The translations under genes and the position numbers were made by a program. This document shows positions 25,429 to 35,969 of a stretch of DNA of 64,000 nt, piece after piece; positions within the stretch are counted from its first letter, which is position 1, and each line of letters opens with the position of its first letter. Location of the stretch: contig NZ_CP108381.1 in the NCBI RefSeq assembly GCF_035956715.1, positions 5,488,001 through 5,552,000 on the forward strand. Direction: 5' to 3'. The notes beneath the pieces were generated by a model, which saw only the letters and a list, made by a program, of their open reading frames with translations, was not told the origin of the DNA and did no database searches. This stretch comes from Nocardia sp. NBC_01329 (GTDB lineage: Bacteria; Actinomycetota; Actinomycetes; Mycobacteriales; Mycobacteriaceae).

Positions 25429-28400
25429 TTGCTCCCTTTCCCAGCCGCACTCGAGGTGATCTGGGCGAGTTTATCGGTCAGGTCCGCGCCGATCCGGCCG
25501 ATCCGGGGTTCATCGATGATCTGGAGGTGGTCGCCGGGGATGTGCACGATGTCGAGGTTGGGCAGATATTCGTCCCAGCCGCCGTCGGGAAGCCGGTCGG
25601 CGAAGCGCGGCTCCAGCTCGATGATGCCGTCGTGATAGCGATCGGCCAGATAGAGAACGACATCGCCGTCGTAGTGGCTCGGTTGTACCTGCTGCAGAGC
25701 ACGGCCCTCGATCCACGAAGTCCGCTGATGCTCCAGCACACCGCCCGGGATCTTGGCACCGGTCATCTTGATGAGGTCGGACACCATCTTGAACTGCTCT
25801 TCCGGCGACGCATCGGCGAGTTCGCGCAGTTGGTCGGTATCCAGTTCGCCCTCTACACCGTAGGTTTTCTGGGCGAACGCCTGATAGCGCTCCATCCGCC
25901 GGATACGTTCGGCCGAGCTGTTGTCCTCCGGCTCCCGGGGGATCGCGAGATCGATCAATCCGAGCACACGGACATCGGCGCCCTCGGCACGCAACTGCTG
26001 CGCGACGGCCATGGCGAGCACAGCACCCAGCGACCAGCCGTAGAGCACGTACGGCCCGTCACCCTGGAGTTTGCGCAGTTCGGGTACGTATTCCCGGGCA
26101 CGCTCCTCGATCGAGCCCTCGACGCGTTCGAAGCCGTACATGGGTGTATCGGCGGGGAGCCGCTTGAGCAGCGGTTCGTAGACCAGAGTGTTTCCGCCGG
26201 AGGGATGGAACACGAAGACCGGGACAGCATCCGACCCCTCGGACCGGGTCCGCAGCGGGCGAACGAATCCGTCCACATCAGCACCGCTGTCCTGAAGGGT
26301 CCGCACGATATCGGCCAACTGTTCGATCGTCTCGCAATCGAGTACGTCGTCGACCGTGATCTCCGCGCCGACCCGCTCGGTGAGACGAGCCGCGAGTTTC
26401 TCCGCGGTGTCCTCGTCCAGGATCGGCAGGGTGTTGAAGATTCCCCCGGCCGACTCGCCGGTAATGGTGGCCCAGGACGCGTAGGTGAGACGTTCGGCCG
26501 CGTCACGTGGCGGAACGTCGTCCTCGTCCGAGCCTGCGGCACCGCCGCCGAACAACGCGGCACCGGCGGCCGGCTCGGCCTTCGGTGCGGGGCTCACCGG
26601 GGCCGCCGGTTCAGCCGGTTCCGCCGGTTCCGGTTCGCTGGCCGCCGGTTCGACCTCGGTGGTGCCCGTCCTCTGGTCCAGCGCGGCCACCGGGTCCTGT
26701 CCGGCCTCCATGGCGGCCTTGGCGGCGTTCACGAAGTTGTCGTCCATGCTCAGCGCGCCGGATTCCCCGCTGGCCTGCTGATCGGCCATCTCCTGCACCT
26801 GGTCGCGGTGCTCTATCGCGTAGCGGAGCACCTTGCCCACCTCGTGCAGGCTGGCGTCGCGGACGGCCGAAACCTGCAGCTGCGGGATATCGAATTCGTA
26901 TTCGACCCGATTCTTGATCCGCATGGCCATCAGCGAGTCCAGCCCGAGTTCCATGAGCGGGATCTCCATCGGCAGATCCTCGACCGCGTAGCCCATGGAT
27001 TCGGCGACGATCAGTGCCAGCCGCTCGTCCACCGTCTGGCCACTGTCCGGACTCCACCGATCTCCGAAGCCCGCCGTATCGACGACCTCGACGACCTCGG
27101 ATTCGGTGAGCGCGGGCGGACGCACGGCCGGTTCGGCCGGGGCGGGCAGCGCGGCACCGGAGGTGACCACCGCGTCGAACAGCAGCCGGAACAGCGCGCC
27201 GTCACGAGCGTGCACCTGGACGGACGCGCCACCGGGGTGCGGCGTCAGGGTTGTGGTGAGAGTTCCGGTCGCGGGCAGCGGCGCATGCGCCACGCTGGCA
27301 CCCGGATTCACATCCGCGAGCACCTGCGTCGCGGCCGACCACACCAGTGTGGGCAGATCGTCCACGGCCGCGGCCTGAACCTCCCAGACGTGCCGCCCAT
27401 CCGGCAGCGCGACCGCGGCACCCGGCGCCCGAGTGCTCCCACCGGCGGAGAAACCGCTGACCTTGGGCCAGAACGGTTTGCGCACGAACGCGGTGCGCGG
27501 AATATCGGCGTAAGACCCGGCCGGTACCAGAGAGACGAGATCCACCGAGTGTCCGTGCACGTACAGCTGCGCCAGTGCGGCGATCACTCCGGCGGATTCG
27601 TCTTCTTTGCGTTTCAGTGTCGGAATGAGCTGCGCGTCCGGCAGTCCGGCAGCGAAGGTGGTCCCCAGGACCTGCATCAGCGCGACCGAATTCGGTGCCA
27701 GTTCCAGGAACGTGGTAACCCCGGAATCGACCGCGAGTTTCACCGCGTTGGTGAAGTACACGCTGTGCCGCATGTTCTTCACCCAGTAGTTCTCGTTGTG
27801 CACCGCGTCGTGTCCGGGCGCGTAGTACTGCTCCTTGTCGACCGTCGAGTACAGGCCGACTTTCAGTTTCGTGGGCTCGATCCCGGCCAGTTCGGCAGCC
27901 AGTTCGCCCAGCAGCGGGTCCATCTGGGAGGTGTGCCCGGCACCCTTGGTCTGCAGGACACGGGCGAATTTGCCCGCGGCCTCCACCCGGCCGACAATGG
28001 CCGAGACCTGGTCCACCGGACCACCGATCACCGTATTGGTCGGCGCCGCGTACACCGCGACCTCGACATCGGGGAACTCCGGCAGCAGCGCGGCGACCTC
28101 GTCGGCACCCATCTCGACCAGTGCCATATTTCGCACATCGGCGTCGGAGAGCATCTGCTCGCCCTCGCCCATCAGCCGCGAACGCGCGCAGATGGTGCGC
28201 ACCGCGTCCTCCAGCGGGAGACCGCCGGCGATATAGGCCCCGGCGACTTCACCCATCGAATGCCCGACCACCGCGGCCGGTTCGGCGCCGTGCGCGCGCA
28301 ACACCGCGGCGAGACCGAGCTGGATGGTGAAGATCCCGACCTGGGAGGTGCCCACGTCGTAGTCCTGGGTGTCGTCGAGAATCATCTCGCGCACCGAGTA

Positions 28401-30674
28401 CCCGGATTCGTCCTGCACGAGTTCGTCGACCGCGTCGACGGTGCGCCGGAAGATCGAGTTCTCCTGATACAGCTGTTTGCCCATCTTCCGGTGCTGGGCA
28501 CCGAAACCGGCCATCACCCACATGGGGCCCTGCGCGGCCGGGGCGTCGGCGGTGAAAACACCCTGCCCCGGTTTACCCGTGGCGATCGCCCGCAGGCCGG
28601 CCACCGCCTCGGTGTGGTCCTTGGCCAGCACCACACCGCGCGAACGCCAATGGCTGCGCTTGGCCAGCGACCGGGCCACATCCGCCAGCGGAGTCCGCTG
28701 TCCCGCTTCGGATTCCAGCCAGTCCGCCAGGTCCGCGGCGGCACGGCGGCGGCGCGAGGGCAGATAAGCGGAGACCGCCAGGACCACCGGCAGCGGTTCG
28801 GCCCGGTCGGCCGACCATTCGGGTTCGGGGGCGGCGTCGGCGGCGACCGTCTCGGCCTCGGCGACCACATCGGTGCTCACCACCTCCAGCGTGTCTTCGT
28901 CCGCATCCGGTAGGAACGGCTCGGAGACCGCCAACGGCGCGGCCGGTACGTACTCCTGTACGACCAGGTGCGCATTGGTGCCGCCGAAGCCGAAGCCGGA
29001 GATACCGACCGTCGCGGTACCGCTGTAGCGCGGGAACGGAGTCGGCTCCTCGACCACCTTCAAACGGGCCTGTTCGAATGGGATGTACGGGTTCGGCCCG
29101 GCGTAGTTGATGGTGGCGGGCAGCACATCGTGCTGGAACGACAGGAGTACCTTGGCCAGGCTCGCCGCGCCCGCCCCGGATTCCAGATGCCCGAAATTGG
29201 TCTTCACCGAACCCAGCAGCACGGGTGCGTCGGCGGCGCGACCGGCGCCGACCACCTGGCCCAGCGCCTGGGCCTCGAGCGGGTCGCCGACCAGGGTGCC
29301 GGTGCCGTGGGCCTCGATATAGTCGACGGTGGACGGCACGATACCGGCGTCCCGGTAGGCGCGGCGCAGTACATCGGCCTGGGCGTCGGGATTCGGGGCG
29401 AGGAGCCCGTTGGACCGGCCGTCGCTGTTGACCGCCGAACCCTTGATCACGCCGAGAACGTTGTCGCCGTCGCGTTCGGCGTCGGCGAGTCGTTTGAGCA
29501 CCACCAGACCGGCGCCCTCGGAGCGAACCATCCCGTCCGCGTCGGACGAGAACGCCTTGATCCGGCCGTCCTTCGCCACCGCGCCGATCTTGTCGAAACC
29601 GAGCGTGGTCATCGGGATGAGCAGCATGTTCACCCCACCGGCCAGCGCGACGTCGGCGTCCCCGGTGCGCAGCGCCTGCACGGCTTGGTGCACCGCGACC
29701 AGGGTCGAGGAGCAGGCGGTATCCACCGCCACCGACGGGCCGCGGAAATCGTAGAAGTAGGAAACGCGGTTGGCGATGATGCTGCTGGCGCTGCCGGTGA
29801 TCTTGTAGCCCTCGGCCGAAGCCGGAACGTTCGGATCGGTATCACCCAGGCTCATCGCGGCGACCAGCTGGAAATCGGTGGTGGAGGTGCCGATGTACAC
29901 GCCGACCGATTCACCGCGCAGATCACTGGCCGGGATCCGGGCGTGCTCGAGCGCCTCCCAGGTCAGTTCCATCACGAGCCGCTGCTGCGGATCGATCCGC
30001 TCGACCTCGACCGGCGACATCGCGAAGAACTCGGCGTCGAAGCCGGTGACGACGTCCTGTTCCAGATAACCGCCGCGGGTATTACCCTCGGCCACCGCCT
30101 GCGCCAGCTGCGGTTCGCTCAGGAATTCCGCCCAGCGCCCCTGCGGGAGATCGCGGATGGCATCGCCGCCGTTGATCAGGAAATCCCAGGTGGATTCCGG
30201 AGTGTCACCCGCACCCGGCAGCCGGGTCGACAGGCCCACGATCGCGATATCGCGCGCTTCACCCGGGGCGTGGCCGGCGGTGTAGAACTGCTCGTCGGTG
30301 GCTTCGAAGGTGGGCTCCGGCGGACCGTTGACGATCACCTCGGCCAGCGAGGCGATCGTCGGATGCTGGTAGACCACGGTCGCGTTCAGCATCACACCGG
30401 TGAGTTCCTCGATCTCACCGGCCAGCGCCAGCGCGTCCCGCGACGCCAGCCCGAACTCCTCCATCGGCCGGTCCACGGAGATCTTGTCGAGCGACTGCCC
30501 GGTGGCTTCGGCGACCCAGCCCCGCAACCATTCCCGCAGCTCGGCGACCGAGAGCTCGACGCCCGGTGCCGTATCGCCGGACGAGGGCACGTCGCCGGTC
30601 CCGGCGGCGCGATCCTCCTCGGTGACGGGAAGGTTCTCGGTCGTATCCGGCGACATGCCCTCGTTATCAGCCAT
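25425..30674 (-). CDS. pks13: mycolic acid condensase Pks13
   Basis: Pks13 performs the Claisen-type condensation of two fatty chains to the mycolate backbone. The 1749-residue protein has the usual order: N-terminal acyl carrier domain (about 40-118, Ser78 in EFGLASRD), ketosynthase (140-570, Cys321 in DTACSS, His456, His496), acyltransferase (700-1030, Ser806 in GHSMG), second carrier domain (1210-1290, Ser1247 in LGLDSL), a Pro/Glu/Ala linker, a carrier-like segment without a visible attachment Ser (1386-1460), and thioesterase (1475-1749, Ser1548 in GWSLG, His in GDHLQI). It is transcribed between fadD32 and accD4. Confidence 0.97.
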   Translation of the reverse strand: MADNEGMSPDTTENLPVTEEDRAAGTGDVPSSGDTAPGVELSVAELREWLRGWVAEATGQSLDKISVDRPMEEFGLASRDALALAGEIEELTGVMLNATVVYQHPTIASLAEVIVNGPPEPTFEATDEQFYTAGHAPGEARDIAIVGLSTRLPGAGDTPESTWDFLINGGDAIRDLPQGRWAEFLSEPQLAQAVAEGNTRGGYLEQDVVTGFDAEFFAMSPVEVERIDPQQRLVMELTWEALEHARIPASDLRGESVGVYIGTSTTDFQLVAAMSLGDTDPNVPASAEGYKITGSASSIIANRVSYFYDFRGPSVAVDTACSSTLVAVHQAVQALRTGDADVALAGGVNMLLIPMTTLGFDKIGAVAKDGRIKAFSSDADGMVRSEGAGLVVLKRLADAERDGDNVLGVIKGSAVNSDGRSNGLLAPNPDAQADVLRRAYRDAGIVPSTVDYIEAHGTGTLVGDPLEAQALGQVVGAGRAADAPVLLGSVKTNFGHLESGAGAASLAKVLLSFQHDVLPATINYAGPNPYIPFEQARLKVVEEPTPFPRYSGTATVGISGFGFGGTNAHLVVQEYVPAAPLAVSEPFLPDADEDTLEVVSTDVVAEAETVAADAAPEPEWSADRAEPLPVVLAVSAYLPSRRRRAAADLADWLESEAGQRTPLADVARSLAKRSHWRSRGVVLAKDHTEAVAGLRAIATGKPGQGVFTADAPAAQGPMWVMAGFGAQHRKMGKQLYQENSIFRRTVDAVDELVQDESGYSVREMILDDTQDYDVGTSQVGIFTIQLGLAAVLRAHGAEPAAVVGHSMGEVAGAYIAGGLPLEDAVRTICARSRLMGEGEQMLSDADVRNMALVEMGADEVAALLPEFPDVEVAVYAAPTNTVIGGPVDQVSAIVGRVEAAGKFARVLQTKGAGHTSQMDPLLGELAAELAGIEPTKLKVGLYSTVDKEQYYAPGHDAVHNENYWVKNMRHSVYFTNAVKLAVDSGVTTFLELAPNSVALMQVLGTTFAAGLPDAQLIPTLKRKEDESAGVIAALAQLYVHGHSVDLVSLVPAGSYADIPRTAFVRKPFWPKVSGFSAGGSTRAPGAAVALPDGRHVWEVQAAAVDDLPTLVWSAATQVLADVNPGASVAHAPLPATGTLTTTLTPHPGGASVQVHARDGALFRLLFDAVVTSGAALPAPAEPAVRPPALTESEVVEVVDTAGFGDRWSPDSGQTVDERLALIVAESMGYAVEDLPMEIPLMELGLDSLMAMRIKNRVEYEFDIPQLQVSAVRDASLHEVGKVLRYAIEHRDQVQEMADQQASGESGALSMDDNFVNAAKAAMEAGQDPVAALDQRTGTTEVEPAASEPEPAEPAEPAAPVSPAPKAEPAAGAALFGGGAAGSDEDDVPPRDAAERLTYASWATITGESAGGIFNTLPILDEDTAEKLAARLTERVGAEITVDDVLDCETIEQLADIVRTLQDSGADVDGFVRPLRTRSEGSDAVPVFVFHPSGGNTLVYEPLLKRLPADTPMYGFERVEGSIEERAREYVPELRKLQGDGPYVLYGWSLGAVLAMAVAQQLRAEGADVRVLGLIDLAIPREPEDNSSAERIRRMERYQAFAQKTYGVEGELDTDQLRELADASPEEQFKMVSDLIKMTGAKIPGGVLEHQRTSWIEGRALQQVQPSHYDGDVVLYLADRYHDGIIELEPRFADRLPDGGWDEYLPNLDIVHIPGDHLQIIDEPRIGRIGADLTDKLAQITSSAAGKGSK

Positions 30675-30784
30675 CAGTCCTCAAGCTACCTGTCTGTACG
30701 CGGTGCCCGGCAACAGCCTGCGCAACGCTGTGGTGGATGGGCGCTTCGCTTCGCTCACTCGAGGTCGCGACCCGGCTCGTCGGC

Positions 30785-32695
30785 CTAGTCCTCGGGCGCG
30801 TCCGGGAAAGCCTGCTGGGTGTAGCCGCCCCGCAGGGTGCCCTCGACGTATGCGGTCTTGCATGCGCGCCGGGCGATCTTGCCGCTGGAGGTACGTGGAA
30901 TCGAACCGGCCGGCACCAGCAGCAGATCACGCACCGTCACACCGTGACGCTGCGAGATCGAAGCACGCACCGCGTCGGCGATCGGCAGTGGATCGGCCTT
31001 ACCGGCGCCCGGGCCGCGTTCCGCCACGATCACCAACTGCTCGGAGGCGTCGTCGGCATCGAACTTCAGGCCCGAATGACTGCCCTGCGCGAACACCTCG
31101 GCCGGCAGCTGGTTGGCCGGTACCGAGAACGCCGCGACGAACCCGGGGCGCAGCGCGTTGCTGGCTTCCTGGGCGGAGAACTCCAGATCCTGGGGGTAGT
31201 GGTTACGTCCGTCGACGATCACCAGGTCCTTGACCCGGCCGGTGATGTAGAGCTCGCCGTCGAAATAGACCCCGAAGTCGCCGGTGCGCATCCAGTGGGC
31301 GTCGGGCGTGGTGCCGTCGGCATGGCTGCCCTCGGCCAGTGGGATGACGACCTTGTTCCGGAAGGTCGCCGCCGTCTCGGTCTCCCGGCCCCAGTACCCG
31401 ATGCCCATATTGTTGCCGTGCAACCAGATCTCACCCACATGACCGTCGGGCTGCTCCCGGGGGTCACCGTCGACCGATTCCGGATCGACGATCGTCGCCC
31501 ACTGCGATTTGGCCACATAACCGCAGCTCACCTGGGCGATCGCACTATCATCGCCCTGGTCGACGCGGACCATCCGTCCGGCGTTGAGTTCATTGCGGTC
31601 CACATAGGTGACCTTGGCTTCGTCGTCGGACTTGGTCGCCGAGACGAACAGGGTGGCCTCGGCCATTCCGTAGCACGGTTTGATCGCCGTCTTGGACAAT
31701 CCGTAGGGCGCGAACGCGTCGTTGAACTTCTTCATCGACGAGGTGGTCACCGGTTCGCTGCCGTTGATCAGGCCGATCACATTGGACAGATCCAGCGATT
31801 CACCGTTCTTGGGCAGACCGCGTACAGCCGCGTGCTCGAAGGCGAAGTTCGGGGCGGCGGCGAAGGTGCCCGCGCCGTCGGAGGCCGCGGCCAACTCCTT
31901 GATCCACCGGTACGGGCGCCGCACGAACGACGCCGGCGACATGATGGTGATGAACTTGCCGCCCACGGCCGGCAGGATCACGGTCAGCAGGCCCATATCG
32001 TGGAACAGCGGGAGCCAGGTGACGCCGCGCGAGTTCCAGTCGAGATTGATGGCGTCGACCATCTGCAACAGGTTGGTGCCCACCGCGCGGTGGGTGATCT
32101 CCACACCGGCGGGGGTCCGGGTGGAACCCGAGGTGTACTGCAGGTAGGCGATATCGTCCACCGCGATATCCGGGCGCACCCAGCTGTCGCCGACACTGTC
32201 GGGAATCGCGTCCACGGCGATGATGCGCGGCCGCTGCGCGGCGGGCAGCGCACGGAAGAACTGACGCACCCCGGCAGCCGCCGAACTGGCGGTGAGGATG
32301 GCCGACGGTTGGCAGTCGCCGAGCACCGCGTGTAGCCGATCGGTATGACCCGGCTCGTCCGGATCGAACAACGGCACCGCGATAGTGCCCGCGTAGATGG
32401 CGGCAAAGAAAGAGATCACATAGTCGAGCCCCTGCGGCGCGAGCACCGCCACGCGGTCACCGGGAGTGGTGACCTGCTGCAGGCGACCGGCCACCGCGCG
32501 CAGCCGGACCCCGAACTGTTGCCACGTCAGCTCGTGGGCCTCACCGTCGCGCTCGCGCGAGTAATCGATGTAGCGGTACGCCAGCGTGTTCGCGTCGTTA
32601 CGGGTGTGCTTCTCGACGTGATCGACCAGGGTGCGATCATCGGGAATTGTGATGTTCCCGTTCTCGTCCAGGTAGTCGTCGAAAGTCTCGTCCAT
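30785..32695 (-). CDS. fadD32: long-chain fatty acyl-AMP ligase FadD32
   Basis: FadD32 activates the long meromycolic acid as acyl-AMP and loads it on Pks13. The 636-residue adenylate-forming enzyme carries YTSGSTRTPAG (about 187-197), the NGSEPV motif, the GYWG segment and MRTGDFGVYFDGELYITGR followed by the hinge KDLVIVDGRNHYPQDLE, typical of FAAL enzymes. The ATG at 32695 is chosen over an earlier in-frame ATG because GGAGGAGAAGG lies directly upstream. It is the first gene of the fadD32-pks13-accD4 operon. Confidence 0.97.
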   Translation of the reverse strand: MDETFDDYLDENGNITIPDDRTLVDHVEKHTRNDANTLAYRYIDYSRERDGEAHELTWQQFGVRLRAVAGRLQQVTTPGDRVAVLAPQGLDYVISFFAAIYAGTIAVPLFDPDEPGHTDRLHAVLGDCQPSAILTASSAAAGVRQFFRALPAAQRPRIIAVDAIPDSVGDSWVRPDIAVDDIAYLQYTSGSTRTPAGVEITHRAVGTNLLQMVDAINLDWNSRGVTWLPLFHDMGLLTVILPAVGGKFITIMSPASFVRRPYRWIKELAAASDGAGTFAAAPNFAFEHAAVRGLPKNGESLDLSNVIGLINGSEPVTTSSMKKFNDAFAPYGLSKTAIKPCYGMAEATLFVSATKSDDEAKVTYVDRNELNAGRMVRVDQGDDSAIAQVSCGYVAKSQWATIVDPESVDGDPREQPDGHVGEIWLHGNNMGIGYWGRETETAATFRNKVVIPLAEGSHADGTTPDAHWMRTGDFGVYFDGELYITGRVKDLVIVDGRNHYPQDLEFSAQEASNALRPGFVAAFSVPANQLPAEVFAQGSHSGLKFDADDASEQLVIVAERGPGAGKADPLPIADAVRASISQRHGVTVRDLLLVPAGSIPRTSSGKIARRACKTAYVEGTLRGGYTQQAFPDAPED

Positions 32696-32883
32696 TCCTT
32701 CTCCTCCGAGGCACACGCGGCAACGGCACGATAGCCGCTATTTACTGTGTGGGCCCCGACTCGCTTTCGCCGCGGGCGCTCTCCATTCGAGAACCGACCC
32801 TGCGGGTTTTGGGTGCGGTCTGCGCGGTGACCGCTATCGGCTAGATGTTCTCAAACCAGAGACATGTTACAGAGACGAGCTGC

Positions 32884-33903
32884 TCACTCCTCCCGGAGCA
32901 AGGGAATCACCGGAGCGAATGCGTCCATCTGGGTGGGGAATATGCCCACATAGGACATTCCGGTGAGCTGACGCACACGTCGCATCTGGTCGGCGATCTC
33001 CTCGAACGAACCGATCGCCACATACGGCGAGTTCAAGATCTCCTCGACGGAGAGCGCGACATCCACCTCGAGGTCGGGATGCAGGCCGCGTTCGATGGCC
33101 GACAGCGCCATCTCGGCGGTCTTCTCCCGGTCGTCGGTGATCACGATGGCCGTGATCGCCCAGTTCAGCTCGATCTGATCGAACCGGTCCCCGGCGGCTT
33201 CCTTGATCAGGTTCACCTTTTCGATCGTCTTCTCGAGGGTGATCCCCGAGAGCAGACCCTTACCGTTCGAGGTGGTGACCGGAACGATGGAGATGATGTC
33301 GGCGTGCTTCGCGGCGAGCTTCAGCATCCTGGGCCCGCCGCCGCCGGTGCACAGCGGCGGGCGCGGGCCCTGCCGCGGCCGTGGGGTCCCCTTGACGCCG
33401 TGCACCTGGTAGTACTTGCCCTCGAAGGTGCACTCCTGGCCGCGCAGCAGCGTGTCCAGAATGGTCAGCGTCTCATCGAGCTTGGCCAGCCGGACACCCG
33501 GCCGGTCGTAGTCCAGCCCGGCAGCCTCGAACTCGTCGGCCTTCCAGCCGGCCCCGATCCCGACCTCGAGCCGGCCCTTGGACAGCACATCGATGGTGGC
33601 CAGATCCTTGGCCAGTACCACCGGATGCCGAAAACCGTTGGCCAGCACCGACGTACCCAACCTGATCCGGTCGGTGGCCTGGGTCAGCGCGCCGAGAGCG
33701 GCGATCGGACCGATCTGGTCCCCGAGATGATCGGGCACCACGAAGGTGTCGTAGCCGTACTCCTCGGCCTGCTGCGCCGTCTGGATGAACTTGCGGGCGC
33801 CACCCTCCTGTTTGTTTCCCTCACCCGCGGCCGCGAAGCGGAACTTACGCAGCGGAGTGCCCAGCGCGCTCAACTCATCCACCGGTGCGGCGGCTTCTGT
33901 CAT
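32884..33903 (-). CDS. LLM-class F420-dependent oxidoreductase
   Basis: A 339-residue luciferase-like protein with the family pattern: FVVPDHLGDQIGP near residue 55, RIRLGTSVLAN, LAKDLATIDVLSKGR and VGIGAGWKADEFEAAG. The ATG at 33903 has GGAG nine bases upstream. The substrate is not predictable. It lies between the mycolate condensation operon and the cutinase gene; a link to envelope lipid metabolism is only positional. It is a different subgroup from the one at 2785. Confidence 0.85.
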   Translation of the reverse strand: MTEAAAPVDELSALGTPLRKFRFAAAGEGNKQEGGARKFIQTAQQAEEYGYDTFVVPDHLGDQIGPIAALGALTQATDRIRLGTSVLANGFRHPVVLAKDLATIDVLSKGRLEVGIGAGWKADEFEAAGLDYDRPGVRLAKLDETLTILDTLLRGQECTFEGKYYQVHGVKGTPRPRQGPRPPLCTGGGGPRMLKLAAKHADIISIVPVTTSNGKGLLSGITLEKTIEKVNLIKEAAGDRFDQIELNWAITAIVITDDREKTAEMALSAIERGLHPDLEVDVALSVEEILNSPYVAIGSFEEIADQMRRVRQLTGMSYVGIFPTQMDAFAPVIPLLREE

Positions 33904-34073
33904 GAACTCATGCTCCTGGATATCGGAAGTCTGCGTGCCCCCAGCCGGCGCAGGGCCCGGGATGCGCGATCACCAGCGCACTTTACAGCCTGCCGGACGG
34001 CGGGGAACACGCTGAGGGCGGTGAATTGTCACAAGACGACCGCCGCGCCGCCACCGCCCCCGGCATCCGCGGA

Positions 34074-35060
34074 TCAGGAATGCGGCGGCGACGGCGCACT
34101 ACCGACCAGACCGACCGCCCAGTCGGCCGCCCACTGCGTGGCGGTCGTACCGTCCGGATCGACCACGAAGTTGTGGTAGAGGCTGTGCACGGGATTGCCC
34201 ACAGCCTGAGTCAGGGTGCCGACACTGCCCAGAATATTGGCCGGAGTAAGCGCATTGCGGGGCGCGTCGCAGATCAGATCACCGGGCGCGCAGATCGTGT
34301 ACACCCGGTCCGCCAATTCCCCGAACCCGCCTTTGCGCACACCCGTCATGGTGATCCCGGGCACGGTGAGACCGGCCAACGCCACCTCCGCACCGACCCC
34401 GGGCGGCGGAGTGCCGACCTGGATCGGCTGCCCCTCCCCGGTCTCGCCGGATCGCCGACCGTCGGCGATCAACGTGACGCCGAGCACCCGGCTCGCGGGC
34501 ACCGGGCCATTGCCCTTACCGATCTGCTCGGCGATATCGCCGATGATGACCGCACCCTGCGAGAACCCGGCCAGCACATAGTTGGTGAGCGGACACTCCT
34601 GATGACGCTGAGTCAGGAAATCGAAGGTCCGCCGTGTGCCCTCGGTACGGCTCACGTTGTAGGAGGCCTGACCGTCCGGCGGGATCGCCACCGGATTGGA
34701 GAACTGCGCGATGTAGGGGACGGTATAGACATCGACCCGCCCGGCCGGGAACTGCTCCTGAACCGGGCCGCTCACATTCAGCATCAACGAAGCGGGATTG
34801 GCCGTCGGGCTGTGCGGATCATCGTCACTGTTGGACTCCCAAGTACCCGGCACCGAGATCATCTGCACATCCGGGCAACTCGCGGGCTGGCTGGTCGGTT
34901 CACCAGGCCCGGGCTCGGGACCCGGGCCGGGTTCGGGCTCGCGCAGACAGCCGGCCAGCAGATACCAGAGCAAAATCACGATGACGAGCCCGACGACTCC
35001 CACCACGAGCACAGTCAGACAACCCGCCGGTCGGCGGCGCCCGGTACGTCCCCTACTCAT
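34074..35060 (-). CDS. culp6: cutinase-like lipase, Culp6 / Rv3802c type
   Basis: Cutinase-family serine hydrolase of about 328 residues with an N-terminal membrane anchor (residues 12-35), a Pro/Gly/Glu linker (EPGPGPEPGPGEP) and an alpha/beta hydrolase domain. The nucleophile is in GFSQG; the Asp lies in the disulfide-linked segment CAPGDLICD and the His in the C-terminal HSLYHNF region. Rv3802c, an essential mycobacterial phospholipase/thioesterase, sits at the same place between fadD32 and the antigen-85 genes. The ATG at 35060 is preferred to a TTG six bases upstream. Confidence 0.88.
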   Translation of the reverse strand: MSRGRTGRRRPAGCLTVLVVGVVGLVIVILLWYLLAGCLREPEPGPGPEPGPGEPTSQPASCPDVQMISVPGTWESNSDDDPHSPTANPASLMLNVSGPVQEQFPAGRVDVYTVPYIAQFSNPVAIPPDGQASYNVSRTEGTRRTFDFLTQRHQECPLTNYVLAGFSQGAVIIGDIAEQIGKGNGPVPASRVLGVTLIADGRRSGETGEGQPIQVGTPPPGVGAEVALAGLTVPGITMTGVRKGGFGELADRVYTICAPGDLICDAPRNALTPANILGSVGTLTQAVGNPVHSLYHNFVVDPDGTTATQWAADWAVGLVGSAPSPPHS

Positions 35061-35069
35061 CGGCAACCA

Positions 35070-35606
35070 CTAGCAGTAGTGCGCTTTAGCGGTACTGATG
35101 TAGATCTGACCCGCCTGCTCGACCGGCATCTTCGCCGGGTCGAACGACGGATCCGAACCGGCCATCGCGTTCACGAACGTCACCATATCGGCATCGGAAG
35201 TCCCCGCAGCCACACCCTGGCAGACGTAATTGCCGATACTCAACGCGATATCCGGCGACGACGGGGTCACGCCCTGCTTGCCCAGCTCATCGACGAAAGT
35301 CTGTTCTCTCTCGCCGAGCTGCCCGGATTGGGTCGCCTCCGGCGGCACCGGGGCGGGACGCTCCGGCTCCTCGGCCGGTGCCTCGGGTTCGCCGGGCTGC
35401 TCGGGAGCCGGCGCCTCACCCTCCGGAGCCGGAGCCGGACTCTCGGCCGAAGGAGCCGGAGCCGAACTCGCGGACGGCGCTCCGGCCTGGGTCGACAGTG
35501 TGGGAGTGCTGGTCGCGGTCGATTCCTCGTCGCCGCAGCCGGCGAGCAATCCGGCGGCCGCGACCGCCGCCACCACACCGAGCAATGTGCCTCGGGTCCG
35601 ATACAT
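35070..35606 (-). CDS. DUF732 lipoprotein
   Basis: The 178-residue product has a lipoprotein signal peptide ending in LLAGC (Cys24), a long Ser/Pro/Ala/Glu-rich spacer (residues 28-100) and a C-terminal DUF732-type domain with two cysteines (VCQG and the terminal HYC) that can form a disulfide. DUF732 proteins are small secreted proteins of mycolata of unknown role. The start at the ATG 35606 removes an implausible N-terminal extension. It ends nine bases before the cutinase start, so the two are probably co-transcribed. Confidence 0.82.
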   Translation of the reverse strand: MYRTRGTLLGVVAAVAAAGLLAGCGDEESTATSTPTLSTQAGAPSASSAPAPSAESPAPAPEGEAPAPEQPGEPEAPAEEPERPAPVPPEATQSGQLGEREQTFVDELGKQGVTPSSPDIALSIGNYVCQGVAAGTSDADMVTFVNAMAGSDPSFDPAKMPVEQAGQIYISTAKAHYC

Positions 35607-35969
35607 ACATTCCATCCTGTGTTCCGGCGCGCGGTGCGCGCGGGTCCACGGCCGCTCGAGTCGGGGCCGCCGAACCACTGGGTTGACGTCTGGTTTGCGT
35701 CCCGGCCCGGCGGGTTGCCCCGGGCCGCGATCACCGAGGGTAATACCAGACCACCGAGTGGCGCCGACTCCCCGGCCGGTCGAGGGGCCCGGAGGTCGGT
35801 TCGAACAAGCCCGACGGACGGCGAACGGCCCGGTTTGTGAAGGTGACCGCCGCGCCGACCGAGCGAGGAGAAAGAGTGGGCCGGCTCACACGGTCGGACA
35901 GCGGACTCGCATGTGCCGCCTGCACGAACCAGCCACACACCCGGTGCCGAGTCTTACGAGGCCCACAAA
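35607..35969. other. gene-free stretch upstream of DUF732 gene
   Basis: No coding frame with a credible start or ribosome binding site is seen on either strand. It should contain the promoter of the DUF732-cutinase unit. Confidence 0.45.

Noticed and set aside
25527..28913. Open frame of 1128 codons on the plus strand
   Set aside because: It lies fully opposite pks13, has the Arg/Gly/His-rich composition of an antisense shadow, and has no ribosome binding site or domain.
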